DNA of 64,000 bases from Halomarina litorea. Its GTDB lineage: Archaea; Halobacteriota; Halobacteria; Halobacteriales; Haloarculaceae. Below the pieces are notes generated by a model. That model saw only the letters and a program-made list of their open reading frames with translations. It did no database searches and was not told where the DNA came from. Location: the NCBI RefSeq assembly GCF_024227715.1, contig NZ_CP100449.1, positions 62,001-126,000 on the forward strand, written 5' to 3'. The translations under genes and the position numbers were made by a program. Position 1 is the first letter of the stretch. Every line of letters begins with the position of its first letter. Of the stretch, positions 15,721 through 24,141 are shown in pieces.

Positions 15721-17592
15721 TCAGACACGGACGCCCCAGAAGAACGCGATTCCGAGGGTCGTGACAACCGACAGGAGCAACTGCAACGGCGCTCCGACCC
15801 GGAGAAAGTCCGAGAACCGGTAGCCACCAGGCCCATAGACGAAGAGATTCGTCTGATAGCCGACTGGCGTCATGAACGCGGTCGAAGCCGCGAACGTCAC
15901 CGCAAGGACGAACGCAAAGGCGTTCGCACCGATCGACTGGGCTGCACTGGCAGCCACTGGGATCATCAACACGACACTCGCGTTGTTGCTAATGACGCTC
16001 GTCAGCAGTCCGGTCGCGAGATAGAACACCCAGAGGACGCCGATCGCCGGCAGGAATGTCGCCGTCGATGCGACAGCGTCTCCCAGAAGGGCAGCGGCCC
16101 CCGTCTGCTGGAGAGCGATGCCGAGCGGAATGACCCCCGCGAGCAGGAAGATCACGTTCCATTCCACGGCCGTGTACAGTTCGTTCGGTTTGAGGACACC
16201 GGTGAGGACCATCGCCACCACACCTGCTAACGCCGAGACGACGATGGGAAGGACGTTCAGTGCCGGCAGCGCGACGACTCCGGCGATGATGCCGACTGCA
16301 AACGGAATCTTTTCCGTCCGGTACTCGACGTCGTCGAATTCGTGGGCGACGATGAAGTCCTCGTTCTGGACGAGACGCGTGAGGCTATCGGGCGGTGCCT
16401 GCACGAGGAGCGTGTCACCGACCCGAATGTGAATGTCCTCAAATCGGTCGCGGATCACATTTCCACGGGTTCGAAACGCGAGGACGTTCGCGTTGTAGCG
16501 CTGTCGGAACGTCGAACTCTCGAGCGTTTCTCCGATGAGAAAGGATCCAGATGGAATGACGACTTCGACGAGGACGGGCTCTTCCTCCCCCGGGTGAAGG
16601 TCGTCTTCAGTTCGGGGACCCCCGGACAGTATGAGTCCTTCCGCGTCCATGATGCGTTCGAGGGTCTCTCGATTCGTCCGCAGGCGGAGCGTATCGTTTT
16701 CGTGAATCTCCTTACGTGCGAGCGGTTCATCGAACCGCTCGCCGTAGCGAATCAGTTGTAACACGTCGATATCGAGTGTATCGTCTCCGAGTGCCTCACC
16801 GACAGTCTGCCCGATCAACGACGAATTCGTCGGCACGACGACGTCTGCAAGGAATTCTTGAAGCTCGTACTCCTGGACGAGGTCCTCTTCTGCTGGAATC
16901 CGCTCGGGGAGCAACCGAACACCAACAGTCATGAGATATGTCGCCCCGACGACGAACACGATTGCACCGAGTTTGGTGAACTCGAACATCCCAAACGCGT
17001 GTAACCCGAGACCGGGAAGCTCTGCGCCGAGTTGGGCTGCGATGTCGCTCGCGAGAATGTTCGTCGACGTTCCGATGAGCGTCAGCGTCCCCCCGAGCAT
17101 CGAGGCAAACGACAGCGGGATGAGGAGCTTCGACGGTGATGTCTTGCCGTTGTGTGCGAGATCGGTGATGACCGGAACCAAGATGGCGACGACCGGTGTA
17201 TTGTTGATGACTCCCGAGACCGGCCCGGTGATCCCGATAGTCGCCGCAAGCTGCTTTCGACGGTTTGATCCGGCAAACGCCGCCATCCGCCGACCGAGTA
17301 ACTGGACGATTCCGGTTCGGTTGATGCCAGTGCTCAGGATGAGCATCGCCAGCACGGTGATAGTCGCAGGGCTAGCGAATCCAGAAATCCCCTCCCGCGG
17401 GGTAATCTGTGTCCACGGTTCGAAGATCATCAGCAACACCATCACGAGGATTGCGGTGACGTCGATTGGAAGCCATTCGGTCGAGAACAACACGAGCGCG
17501 AGAACAATAAGTGCGAAAACGACGAGCATATCATCCGTCACCGGAGTCGCAGCCACACCCTGAACTGTCAGAGGTACTGCAGAGAAGGACAT
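15721..17592 (-). CDS. SLC13-family permease with two TrkA-C domains
   Basis: Starting at the ATG at 17592 gives 623 residues. The N-terminal half holds helices with SGVINNTPVVAILVPVI and LIGTSTNILAS; the C-terminal half repeats the scheme with SVISNNASVVLMIPVA and FMTPVGYQTNLFV. These duplicated N-N-[TA] and T-P-x-G hairpins are the sodium and anion sites of the DASS/SLC13 fold. Between them (about residues 200-400) lie two TrkA-C (RCK_C) domains (SLIGQTVGEALGDDTLDIDV and FLIGETLESSTFRQ), normally ligand-binding. Likely substrates are sulfate, phosphate or dicarboxylates. It is divergent from the Lrp gene. Confidence 0.85.
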   Translation of the reverse strand: MSFSAVPLTVQGVAATPVTDDMLVVFALIVLALVLFSTEWLPIDVTAILVMVLLMIFEPWTQITPREGISGFASPATITVLAMLILSTGINRTGIVQLLGRRMAAFAGSNRRKQLAATIGITGPVSGVINNTPVVAILVPVITDLAHNGKTSPSKLLIPLSFASMLGGTLTLIGTSTNILASDIAAQLGAELPGLGLHAFGMFEFTKLGAIVFVVGATYLMTVGVRLLPERIPAEEDLVQEYELQEFLADVVVPTNSSLIGQTVGEALGDDTLDIDVLQLIRYGERFDEPLARKEIHENDTLRLRTNRETLERIMDAEGLILSGGPRTEDDLHPGEEEPVLVEVVIPSGSFLIGETLESSTFRQRYNANVLAFRTRGNVIRDRFEDIHIRVGDTLLVQAPPDSLTRLVQNEDFIVAHEFDDVEYRTEKIPFAVGIIAGVVALPALNVLPIVVSALAGVVAMVLTGVLKPNELYTAVEWNVIFLLAGVIPLGIALQQTGAAALLGDAVASTATFLPAIGVLWVFYLATGLLTSVISNNASVVLMIPVAASAAQSIGANAFAFVLAVTFAASTAFMTPVGYQTNLFVYGPGGYRFSDFLRVGAPLQLLLSVVTTLGIAFFWGVRV

Positions 17593-17841
17593 ACAGAACA
17601 GAGATGAGCACAGGAGAAAAGAACTGGTATCGACACCGGCTGCTCGGCAGAACGTTCCAGGTATGATGTGTTCGAGAGTGCGTTCCCGACCGCTCAATAG
17701 GGAATGATACCCTCCAGCGAGATATCGTTGATCGGGTCGTTATGAATATGGGCGGGTACCTCTCGATACGAGAGACTGATTCAATCTATAATAGTGATGG
17801 GCCCGTGCGGACTTTTCACTCGCCCCGTCCAAGGACACGGT

Positions 17842-18363
17842 ATGGACGGCATTCAAATCGACGACGTGGACCGGAGCATCCTGCACCAACTCCAACTCAA
17901 CGCCCGCCAGACTGATACGGAGATCGCCAAGAAGGTGGATGTGACCTCCACGACGGTCCGAAATCGCCTCGACAAACTCGAAGACGGGGGCGTGATCCGG
18001 GGCTATCACCCCGAGATCAACTACGAGCAAGCGGGCTACCCCCTCCACGTCATGTTCGTCTGCACGGTCAATCCGATCAAGCTGGACTCGCTGGCCGAAC
18101 AGATCCTCGACGTTCGCGGTGTGGTGACTACCCGCGATTTGCTCGGGGGCGAACGGAATGTCCACGTCGAGGTCGTCGCCGACACGGTCGGGGAGATCGA
18201 AGAGATCCGCAACGAAATAGCGGACTTGGGCTTGACGATCAACAGTTCTGAGATCATCTCCGAGACGCGGATCCAGTCATGGGACCACTTCTATCCACGG
18301 CCGGCCCCCGACGCGCGCCAGGACGACGACAGCGACGACGGGTCTGTCACCAATCAAGGATAA
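17842..18363 (+). CDS. Lrp/AsnC-family transcriptional regulator
   Basis: The 173-residue protein (ATG 17842) has an AsnC HTH: IQIDDVDRSILHQLQLNARQ then DTEIAKKVDVTSTTVRNRLD, and VIRGYHPEINYEQAGYPLHV leading into an RAM-like effector domain. The C-terminal tail is very acidic (RQDDDSDDG). Such regulators sense amino acids or related small molecules. It is divergent from the SLC13 permease gene with 249 bases between them, so control of that transporter is a reasonable inference. Confidence 0.85.
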   Translation: MDGIQIDDVDRSILHQLQLNARQTDTEIAKKVDVTSTTVRNRLDKLEDGGVIRGYHPEINYEQAGYPLHVMFVCTVNPIKLDSLAEQILDVRGVVTTRDLLGGERNVHVEVVADTVGEIEEIRNEIADLGLTINSSEIISETRIQSWDHFYPRPAPDARQDDDSDDGSVTNQG

Positions 18364-18456
18364 TCGAGGATCGCTTGAAATTTTCAAATCTATCCGCGCG
18401 CATAGGTCCCGAGCTCACATCATGATTTGAATATTTCCATCGACAACCATTTTTAG

Positions 18457-18469
18457 TTGGAGTTTCCAA
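18457..18469. promoter_or_regulatory. Small palindrome upstream of the DUF7344-like gene
   Basis: TTGGA-GTT-TCCAA is a 5-3-5 perfect inverted repeat 14 bases before the ATG at 18483, in an AT-rich stretch. Position and symmetry fit a repressor site, possibly for one of the three regulators encoded next, but this is inference. Confidence 0.35.
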
Positions 18470-18482
18470 ATGTAACAATTAT

Positions 18483-18854
18483 ATGAGTAAAAGGGCTTAT
18501 TCGTTAGCTCGTCCTTGCCACTCTATGGCCCAGTCAACCGAGGCGGTAACCAATACTTTCAGCATATTGGCAAATCCCGTTCGTCGGTACGTCCTGTACT
18601 ACCTCGACGAGCAGGAGACTCCAGTCTCCCTCGACCGCCTCGCCACTCGGGTTGCTGCCTGGCACACCGACAGCGACCCGGACGCCGTCGACGACGCCAC
18701 CCTCACCAAGATGCGCACAGCCCTGTATCGCGTTCATCTGCCCAAATTCTCTGAGGCAGGCTATATCGCGTGGGATACGGACTCCCGCACGATTCGGCGA
18801 GGACCCAGCTTCGGACGAGAACGCGTCGTTATTCCGGTTGGTGGCCGACCATGA
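18483..18854 (+). CDS. DUF7344-like winged-helix regulator
   Basis: The 123-residue protein has the haloarchaeal helix-turn-helix layout NTFSILANPVRRYVLYYLDE, then VSLDRLATRVAAW, LTKMRTALYRVHLPKFSEAG and YIAWDTDSRTI as the wing. A shorter start at 18525 (MAQSTEAV) is possible. It is the first gene of a run with a zinc-ribbon protein and a TrmB regulator, spaced 31 bases and then overlapping, which suggests one transcript. Confidence 0.7.
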   Translation: MSKRAYSLARPCHSMAQSTEAVTNTFSILANPVRRYVLYYLDEQETPVSLDRLATRVAAWHTDSDPDAVDDATLTKMRTALYRVHLPKFSEAGYIAWDTDSRTIRRGPSFGRERVVIPVGGRP

Positions 18855-18885
18855 AGACGTACTGCCCGCGGGAGGGCCGTAACCC

Positions 18886-19113
18886 ATGAGCCGGCTTCAC
18901 ACGTGGCTCTCCCGACTCAGTGGGCGCACACAGGCCGAGACACTGCCCACTCGCAACGACTCCGAGGACGAAGTCACCACGGCCCTGTTTTCGTGCTCTG
19001 TCTGCGAGAGGACGTACATCAGCAAAGTGATGGACGCCTGCTCAAAGTGTGGAGAGTCAGTCACCCAAATCCCGTCCAAGCGTGAATTAGCCCTCTCAAC
19101 CACTCGGCCATGA
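18886..19113 (+). CDS. Small zinc-ribbon protein in a regulator operon
   Basis: The protein has 75 residues. The ribbon is formed by CSVCERTYIS and CSKCGESVTQ, two C-x2-C knuckles spaced about 14 residues. The N-terminal 30 residues are basic and probably flexible. The stop overlaps the start of the TrmB gene by four bases, so the two are coupled. The function is unknown; a partner of the transcription regulators beside it is plausible. Confidence 0.65.
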   Translation: MSRLHTWLSRLSGRTQAETLPTRNDSEDEVTTALFSCSVCERTYISKVMDACSKCGESVTQIPSKRELALSTTRP

Positions 19114-19943
19114 CTGACAACACAATGACGGCTGAGCAACGTAAAGCCGAGACGGTAAGTCTGCTGCAGGACCTCGGGCTGAAGGAGTACGAGGCGCGGA
19201 GTTTCCTGGCGTTGACCCAACTCTCGACGGGGACCGCCAAGGAAATCAGCGAGATCTCCGAGGTCCCTCGGACCCGGGTTTACGACGCCGTCCGAGTGCT
19301 GGAGTCAAAGGGGCTGGTCGAAGTACAGCACTCGAGCCCCCAGCAGTTTCGCGGGGTCAGCATTGAGGAAGCAACCGCGATCTTGCGTCAGCAGTACGAC
19401 ACGCGGATCGACACCCTTCAGTCACACCTCGAAGCGCTCGATCTCCAACCGGAGATCGACGACAGCGACCGAATGCAGGAGGTATGGACGCTGTCCGGCC
19501 ACGATGGCATCGAGGCCCGGACACACAATCTGCTGGCGGACGCCGAATCGGAGATCGTCCTGCTGGTCGTCGAGGAGGAACTCCTGACGGAGGCGTTGTA
19601 CGAGTGGCTCAACGACGCAGTCGACCGCGGTGTCGACGTGATCATCGGTGGCGAAACGGACGCGATCATCGCCAAGCTCGATACCGAGATACCATCCGTG
19701 AAGGTGTTCGAAACCGAACTGGACTGGCTCCTGGGGCCGGCGAGCGACGACGAGATTGCCATCAGCCGGCTGCTGTTGGTCGACCGCACGACGTTGCTGG
19801 TCAGTTCCTTCTACCCGGACGCCGATCCCGATGAATCACACGAGCAGGCGGTCTTCGCTAACGGCCTGGATAACGGTGTCGTCGTCCTCCTTCGCCGGAT
19901 AATCTCCTCGGGTCTGCTCCCCGTGGCGAACCCGGTGAGGTAG
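19110..19943 (+). CDS. TrmB-family transcriptional regulator
   Basis: The 277-residue protein has the TrmB winged helix (LLQDLGLKEYEARSFLALTQ, GTAKEISEISEVPRTRVYDA, VLESKGLVEVQHSSPQQFRG), a coiled segment and the TrmB effector domain beginning VWTLSGHDGIEARTHNLLAD. Family members sense sugars or other metabolites and repress or activate catabolic genes. It overlaps the zinc-ribbon gene and ends a three-gene regulator operon. Its ligand is not evident. Confidence 0.85.
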   Translation: MTDNTMTAEQRKAETVSLLQDLGLKEYEARSFLALTQLSTGTAKEISEISEVPRTRVYDAVRVLESKGLVEVQHSSPQQFRGVSIEEATAILRQQYDTRIDTLQSHLEALDLQPEIDDSDRMQEVWTLSGHDGIEARTHNLLADAESEIVLLVVEEELLTEALYEWLNDAVDRGVDVIIGGETDAIIAKLDTEIPSVKVFETELDWLLGPASDDEIAISRLLLVDRTTLLVSSFYPDADPDESHEQAVFANGLDNGVVVLLRRIISSGLLPVANPVR

Positions 19944-20109
19944 CAAGTCAGCGGTTCTCGGGCTAGACTGCGCGAACAGAGTGATGACTACAGGCACTAT
20001 ACTGAACGAATCTGCCCCACTAATACAGATGTGAGACCTGTTATGTGAGATTCCCTGAATCTGTGGACGTCGGAGTGACTTCCTCTATCAGGTACTATAC
20101 ATCGAAATT

Positions 20110-20116
20110 CTTATAT
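20110..20116 (+). promoter_or_regulatory. TATA box of the gene at 20140
   Basis: CTTATAT lies 24 bases before the ATG, the spacing expected for a leaderless haloarchaeal transcript. Confidence 0.45.
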
Positions 20117-20139
20117 CTGGGAATACTACTCTCAAGATT

Positions 20140-20463
20140 ATGTCTGAACACCGAATGCCTCGGGCACCCCCTGAAACAAAAAGCGAGCAGATAAAGGAAG
20201 CGACCGTCGGATTCGGGAAGGCAATCGGGATTTTGATGCTCGCGGGCATTCCGCTCCAGGCCCTGAACCTGGTCTCGGCGACGATTCCCAGCATCGGTTC
20301 TCTGATTTACGGCCTCCAAATACTTTTGGCGCTAATTTGCCTCGTCATTGCGGACACGATGGTGCCACTCTGGGTAAAAGAACGCATCCCAGTCGTCCGG
20401 TTCGGCGCGTCAAAGCGAGCGGAGACATACGCAAAGTGGTACGCCTGGTATAGCCTAGGCTGA
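20140..20463 (+). CDS. Small two-helix membrane protein
   Basis: The 107-residue protein has a polar N-terminus, two hydrophobic segments (AIGILMLAGIPLQALNLVSA and LIYGLQILLALICLVIADTM) and a basic C-terminus (RFGASKRAETYAKWYAWY). No family is recognised. It is monocistronic, with its own TATA box and a strong inverted repeat after the stop. Confidence 0.5.
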   Translation: MSEHRMPRAPPETKSEQIKEATVGFGKAIGILMLAGIPLQALNLVSATIPSIGSLIYGLQILLALICLVIADTMVPLWVKERIPVVRFGASKRAETYAKWYAWYSLG

Positions 20464-20504
20464 CCCACAGCACCGTTAGGTATGCCTGTCCCCCAGTTCC
20501 CAGC

Positions 20505-20582
20505 ATGCTGCATGCACGCTCTGAATCTCGCACGCCGCTCATGACAGCATCTGAGTAGGTTTCAGCGAGCGTGCTGCATGCA
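20505..20582. terminator. Inverted repeat between convergent genes
   Basis: GCATGCACGCTCTGAA (about 20511-20526) pairs, with small bulges, with TTCAGCGAGCGTGCTGCATGC (about 20561-20582). A further TGCATGCA palindrome lies inside. The element sits between the ends of two converging genes and could terminate both. Confidence 0.4.
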
Positions 20583-20648
20583 GGGCGCGTATTCATCAAG
20601 CTTTGTCGGATCGACCGGTACTTCGAAGGAATGTCGGAGGAAAACTTC

Positions 20649-22034
20649 TCAGACGGTCGGCTCGATGTTCTGGTTGAGGTGGAACACGTTCTCGGGATCG
20701 TATTCGGTCTTGATCTCGGTGAGACGCCGGTAGGTGTCCTCACCGTAGGATTCGCGGACTCGTTGGGTGCCGTCATCGGCGTCGAGGAAATTCACGTAGA
20801 CTCCCTCTCGATGGGGTTCGAGCGCGTCGAAGAACCGACGGGTCCACGCTGTTTCCGACTCGACGTACTTCTCCTCCTCGTCGGGACGCCAGACACCGTT
20901 GATGTTGATGTTGTGAGGCGAGCCCCGACCGGTGTAGGCGGTGGCGTCATCATCGACGCGGCTCACCGCTCCGCCGAGATGGAAGAGCACCGAGTACGAG
21001 CGAGGCGACTCCGCGGCGAAGGCGTGGTCGACGAACACGTCGATCAGGTCGTCGGACAGTTCCGGCAGATCGGTCGACTTCCAGTAGTAGTGCCATCCAT
21101 GGAGGACGGTGCTGTCGAGTCCGCCTTGGTGTGCCAAATAGGGCTTGGGGGAGACCAGGTCGAGAAGCGGTGTGCCGTGTTCGCTCAGCGGTCGGAGGAC
21201 GCGTTCACCCTCGTCGACCGGGCCGGCGTAGCAGGCGTTGATGGCCACGGCGGGTCGCCAGTGAAGCTCCTCGGGGACGGCTGGGAGGGGAGGGATAGTC
21301 CCGAACCTGATGACGGTGCCAAGCTCGTCGGGAGCATCCCGCGCGAAGTTGCGATAGAAGCGTAGCACGTCGGCGGTGTCGTCCGCCGCCCAGAACACGG
21401 GGCCGGCGAGTACAGTGGGACCGACAGGGTGGAGGGCGAACTCGAAGGAGGTCACGATTCCGAAGTTGCCACCCCCACCGCGCAACGCCCAGAACAAGTC
21501 GGAGTGCTCGTCTTCCGAGGCTCGGATGAACTCACCATCGGCGGTCACCACGTCGGCGGAGAGCAAGTTGTCGGCGGTGAGGCCGTGCTTGCGCATCAGC
21601 CAGCCAATCCCACCGCCGAGTGTGAGTCCAGCGACGCCGGTGTGGCTGACGATGCCGCCCGTGGTCGCCAGGCCGTGGGCCTGGGTCTCGTGGTCGACGT
21701 CACTCCACAGGGCACCGCCCTGTACCCGGGCGGTCCGCGTGCGCGGGTCGACCCACACGGCCCGCATCGCTGAGAGGTCAATGACGATCCCGTCGTCGCA
21801 GACGGCGGTGCCGGCAACATTGTGGCCGCCGCCGCGGACCGCGATTTCGAGGTCGTGTTCCCGTGCGAAGTTCACAGCCGCGATTACATCCGCGGTGCCT
21901 GCACACTTGGTGATGACCGCAGGATGGCGGTCGATTGTTCCGTTCCAGACCGCACGGGCCTCGTGGTAACCCTCGTCGTGGGGCTGGATCAGGGTGCCCC
22001 GAAGCGTTCCTCTGAGGTCGTTAACGGTCACCAT
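20649..22034 (-). CDS. FAD-linked oxidoreductase with BBE domain
   Basis: This 461-residue protein has a PCMH-type FAD domain: CAGTADVIAAVNFAREHDLE, the flavin-attachment stretch VRGGGHNVAG with His, GGALWSDVDHETQ, LTLGGGIGWLMRKHGL and WALRGGGGNFGIVTSF. The C-terminus (REGVYVNFLDADD ... YDPENVFHLNQN) is the berberine-bridge (BBE) domain. Related enzymes oxidise sugars, alcohols or alkaloids with oxygen; the substrate here is unknown. A closely similar gene is divergent to it, so the pair looks like a local duplication. Confidence 0.88.
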   Translation of the reverse strand: MVTVNDLRGTLRGTLIQPHDEGYHEARAVWNGTIDRHPAVITKCAGTADVIAAVNFAREHDLEIAVRGGGHNVAGTAVCDDGIVIDLSAMRAVWVDPRTRTARVQGGALWSDVDHETQAHGLATTGGIVSHTGVAGLTLGGGIGWLMRKHGLTADNLLSADVVTADGEFIRASEDEHSDLFWALRGGGGNFGIVTSFEFALHPVGPTVLAGPVFWAADDTADVLRFYRNFARDAPDELGTVIRFGTIPPLPAVPEELHWRPAVAINACYAGPVDEGERVLRPLSEHGTPLLDLVSPKPYLAHQGGLDSTVLHGWHYYWKSTDLPELSDDLIDVFVDHAFAAESPRSYSVLFHLGGAVSRVDDDATAYTGRGSPHNININGVWRPDEEEKYVESETAWTRRFFDALEPHREGVYVNFLDADDGTQRVRESYGEDTYRRLTEIKTEYDPENVFHLNQNIEPTV

Positions 22035-22252
22035 GTGTCACTCCCTCTACCACACGAATCGAGTTAGCCGTTACCGTAGCACAAGGTCTGTTGAATACAT
22101 ACTCTACATCTTGCACGTTCCTACTGACAGCTCCCCGGTAGTTCGTTGTGGCACTGCGAGATACAGAGCGCATATCTCCCATGACCCGGGGGAGATTTCC
22201 ACCTGGAATCAAGATGGAGGGAGGAATATATACTTAATAATCTTACAGAACT

Positions 22253-22260
22253 ACTTATAC
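22253..22260 (+). promoter_or_regulatory. TATA-like box for the second oxidoreductase
   Basis: ACTTATAC lies 34 bases before the TTG start at 22294, in an AT-rich part of the 259-base gap between the divergent paralogues. This spacing fits a transcript with a leader of about ten bases and supports the TTG start over the far-upstream ATG at 21994. Confidence 0.4.
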
Positions 22261-22293
22261 TCACACCGCGTACAAAACCTCGGAGAAATTATC

Positions 22294-23691
22294 TTGGCGA
22301 TTCACGCTACCCCGTTAGACGACAGTGCAGTATCAGACCTTGAGTCGGGGTTCCGCGGTGAACTTCTCACTCCAGAGACCGCGGAGTACGACGAAGCCCG
22401 GACAATCTGGAACGCCATGATCGACCGACGACCCGCGCTCATCGCCCAGTGTGCGGGTGTCGCCGACGTCATCGCAGCAGTGAACTTCGCTCGCGAACAA
22501 GGCATGCCCGTCGCTGTGAAGGGGGCGGGCCACAACATCGCCGGAGCCGCCATCGTTGACGATGGGCTCGTGATTGACCTCTCGCCCATGAAGTCCGTCC
22601 GTATCGATCCAGAGGCGAAGACGGCGCGAGTTGAACCGGGCGTCATACTCGCAGAGTTCGACCACGAGGCGCAGGCGTTCGGCCTCGCCACGCCCGTCGG
22701 ATACAATTCGACGACGGGCATCTCCGGGCTGACGCTCGGCGGGGGCTTCGGCTGGCTCTCCCGCAAGTACGGCCTCACCGCCGACAACCTCCGAGGAGCG
22801 GACGTAGTCACGGCCGATGGTCGGCTCGTCCACGCCAGCGAGGGCGAGAACTCCGACCTCTTCTGGGGGCTCCGCGGCGGTGGTGGCAACTTCGGCGTCG
22901 TCACGTCCTTCGAGTTCGACCTCCACGAGGTCGGTCCCGAGGTGCTCTCGGGGCTGCTCGTCCACCCGTTCGAGCACACGGCCGAGGTGATGAAGGCCTA
23001 CCGCGAGTTCGTCGCCGAGGCCCCTGACGAGGTGACCGCCTGGATGGTCATCAGGCACGCGCCACCGCTCCCGTTCATCCCGGAGGAGTGGCACGGTGAG
23101 AAGGTACTCGTCATCGCGGTCTACTACGACGGCGCTCTAACCGACGGCGAGACAGTCCTGCAGCCGCTACGGGAGATCGGCGACCCCATCGCCGACGCGA
23201 TCGGCCCCCACCCGTACGCCGGTTGGCAGCAGGGGTTCGATGGCTTGCTCACCCCCGGGGCGCGGAACTACTGGAAGTCCCACAACTTCATGGAGTTCAC
23301 CGACGGGATGATCGACACCTTCGTCGAGTACGGCAAGTCGCTGCCCACATCGGAGAGCGAGATCGCCATCGCCCAGCTCGGCGGTGCGATCAACGACGTG
23401 CCCGTGGACGCAACGGCGTACCCCCACCGGGACGCGGAGTTCCTCATGAACCTCCACACGCGCTGGACCGACCCGGCACAAGACGCCGAGTGCGTCGCCT
23501 GGGCCCGTGCGTGCTACGACGCAATGGCGCCACACGCCACCGGCGGCGTCTACGTCAATTTCATCCCCGAGGAAGTGGGCGAGGAGCGCGCCGCCTATCG
23601 GGAAAACTACGACCGGCTCGTAGAGCTAAAGCGGAAGTACGACCCAGACAACCTGTTCCACCTGAACCAGAACGTCGCGCCGACGGCCTGA
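22294..23691 (+). CDS. FAD-linked oxidoreductase with BBE domain, paralogue
   Basis: I place the start at the TTG 22294 (465 residues), which matches the length of the divergent paralogue; the open frame back to 21994 crosses the neighbour's 5' end and reads as noise. Motifs are CAGVADVIAAVNFAREQG, VKGAGHNIAGA (flavin His), LTLGGGFGWLSRKYGL, WGLRGGGGNFGVVTSF and C-terminal YDPDNLFHLNQNVAP. The residue before GxGHN is Lys where the paralogue has Arg, and the proteins differ throughout their middle parts, which suggests different substrates. Confidence 0.85.
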   Translation: MAIHATPLDDSAVSDLESGFRGELLTPETAEYDEARTIWNAMIDRRPALIAQCAGVADVIAAVNFAREQGMPVAVKGAGHNIAGAAIVDDGLVIDLSPMKSVRIDPEAKTARVEPGVILAEFDHEAQAFGLATPVGYNSTTGISGLTLGGGFGWLSRKYGLTADNLRGADVVTADGRLVHASEGENSDLFWGLRGGGGNFGVVTSFEFDLHEVGPEVLSGLLVHPFEHTAEVMKAYREFVAEAPDEVTAWMVIRHAPPLPFIPEEWHGEKVLVIAVYYDGALTDGETVLQPLREIGDPIADAIGPHPYAGWQQGFDGLLTPGARNYWKSHNFMEFTDGMIDTFVEYGKSLPTSESEIAIAQLGGAINDVPVDATAYPHRDAEFLMNLHTRWTDPAQDAECVAWARACYDAMAPHATGGVYVNFIPEEVGEERAAYRENYDRLVELKRKYDPDNLFHLNQNVAPTA

Positions 23692-23760
23692 TTCGATCGC
23701 CGGACAGGTTACCCTGATCGTCCCTTCTGCTGAACTCACTCTCTCGTGCTAACAGCCGTT

Positions 23761-24141
23761 TCAGAGACGAAACGGGGAAATAAATAGCGACTCTTTGCTG
23801 AATGCATGCTCCGAGTCGGTCACGAAGTTCCTAACAGAGTCTGGTTGAAGATGTCGATGCGATACCCATCGTCGTTCTCGAGGATGCTGGGCACCGAGTG
23901 CTTCGTACTCTTCGTCCGGTTCCTGGACGATATCGTATCCCGATTCGAGGAGCACCGCTTGTAGCTGACTCAGATCGTCGCCGGAGGAGACGATGAGGTC
24001 GATGTCTTTGGTCGTCTCTTTGAGTCCGCGAAACGCCATCGATCCACCGCCAATCAAGAAGACGTTGAGTGGGTTGTCCAGCTGCTGACCGATGCGCTCG
24101 AGTTCTGAGCGAATGTATGAGCTATCGAATCGCGCCCTCAT
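23761..24141 (-). pseudogene. DUF6036-type nucleotidyltransferase, frameshifted and truncated
   Basis: The N-terminal 85 residues are a good nucleotidyltransferase: NVFLIGGGSMAFRGLKETTK then DIDLIVSSGDD, with the metal-binding Asp pair. After GAQH (near 23890) the frame changes: the used frame reads PRERRWVSHRHL, while the next frame reads ILENDDGYRIDIFNQTLLG, the natural continuation, and then hits a stop. So one indel plus later decay broke the gene. It overlaps the upstream HTH gene by four bases; such HTH/DUF6036 pairs resemble toxin-antitoxin modules. Confidence 0.7.

Noticed and set aside
18548-18570. CCAATA...TATTGG palindrome resembling the sulfur operator
   Set aside because: It lies inside the coding part of the gene at 18483, has a different spacer and arms (9 bases between CCAATA and TATTGG), and has no sulfur gene nearby.
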